From: DASPKW01 sp038244055
Lineage (GTDB): Bacteria > Planctomycetota > Phycisphaerae > Tepidisphaerales > Tepidisphaeraceae
DNA length: 22,377 nucleotides
Direction of reading: 5' to 3'
Assembly (NCBI GenBank): GCA_038244055.1
Contig: JBBRTW010000059.1
Coordinates: 1-22,377 of the forward strand
In this document: in pieces, positions 22,086 to 22,377 of the stretch
Numbering within the stretch: the first letter of the stretch is position 1
Layout of the letters: every line of letters begins with the position of its first letter
Translations under genes and position numbers: made by a program
Notes under the pieces: model-generated
Told to the model about the DNA's origin: nothing
Databases searched by the model: none
Seen by the model: the letters and a program-made list of their open reading frames with translations, nothing else

Positions 22086-22217
22086 CCTGCGGTCACCGAA
22101 GGTAGAATTGCTCCAAATGCTCAGGATTTCAGTTGTGCAAAGTTAGTAGCGCGAAGGCAGGGTGATTGGCGTTGAAGTCCCTTCGGGCATCGTGGGACTT
22201 CGTGCGGTGGTCGGCCG

Positions 22218-22341
22218 GTCATTCCGAGGGAGCTTCAGGCGACCGAGGAATCTTGATTCAACTTATTGGCCCGTTCGTCTTTCGAATTTACCACGAAGCA
22301 TCGGCCGGATTCTTCGGTCGTCTATACTCCCTCAGAATGAC
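22218..22341. repeat. MITE-like palindromic element, copy C
   Basis: Left arm 22218-22253 (GTCATTCCGAGGGAGCTTCA onward) and right arm 22307-22341, whose complement begins GTCATTCTGAGGGAGTATAG. Total length is within 1-2 bp of copy A, and the core TATTGGCCCGTTCGT corresponds to TATCGGCCCATCGT there. The open frame running through it to the window edge is not a gene. Confidence 0.75.
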
Positions 22342-22377
22342 GCTCGCCCAGTGCGTTTTACAGCGCGTTTCCCATAA

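Noticed and set aside
22162..22377. Open frame running to the right edge
   Set aside because: Its codons are those of palindromic element copy C; repeat read-through, not a gene.

Overview
The window looks like chromosome from a planctomycete, possibly of the Phycisphaerae/Tepidisphaera type. The strongest pointer is the protein at 6723-8495, whose N-terminus carries the LEDRRMLSG sorting-type motif typical of large exported planctomycete proteins. Supporting signs are the high GC content, Tat-exported Gfo/Idh/MocA and xylose-isomerase-like proteins, a secreted prenyltransferase/squalene-oxidase-repeat protein, an Uma2 protein, and intergenic DNA full of short repeats. Assignment below phylum level is a guess.

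Layout. 1-1296 (minus): the 5' part of a heptose-epimerase-like gene (hldD) cut by the window edge, then a small membrane-anchored unknown. 1373-2871: a small toxin/antitoxin-like island with a HEPN gene followed 2 nt later by a small BolA-like protein (minus), facing a ParD-ParE pair (plus). 2868-4790 (minus): htpG, whose stop overlaps the parE stop. 5017-8495 (plus): a secreted AGE-family sugar epimerase and a modular secreted protein (planctomycete N-terminus, six RTX-like nonapeptides, Pro/Ala linker, putative glycosidase barrel). 8720-9361: an AlkA-type DNA glycosylase. 9427-10836 (minus): a Tat-exported oxidoreductase, divergent from purB (11044-12474). 12741-14244 (minus): a stand-alone CheY-like receiver followed by a squalene-cyclase-fold secreted protein. 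14650-16136 (minus): an Uma2 protein overlapping a Tat-exported sugar isomerase by ATGA. 16211-19426 (minus): cysS followed 9 nt later by a GT-C-type membrane glycosyltransferase. 19621-20841 (plus): a membrane acyltransferase. 21120-22019 (plus): a secreted acetylxylan-esterase-like hydrolase.

Functional themes are housekeeping (htpG, cysS, purB, DNA repair), exported carbohydrate handling (AGE epimerase, RTX-glycosidase, Gfo/Idh/MocA, isomerase, esterase) and envelope glycan building (hldD, GT-C, acyltransferase). There are no rRNA, tRNA, CRISPR, IS transposase or phage genes that I can see.

The least ordinary content lies between and beside genes: (i) two full copies and one half copy of a roughly 123-bp palindromic MITE-like element; (ii) several unrelated tandem arrays sharing a 7-bp period, resembling cyanobacterial STRR repeats; (iii) a 141-bp inverted-repeat element built from the same heptad logic; (iv) three different perfect or near-perfect hairpins in gene-flanking DNA; (v) a set of genes without Shine-Dalgarno sequences whose -10-like boxes sit 6-8 nt before the start codon, suggesting leaderless mRNAs; and (vi) the HEPN/BolA-like pair, the best candidate for an undescribed two-gene system.
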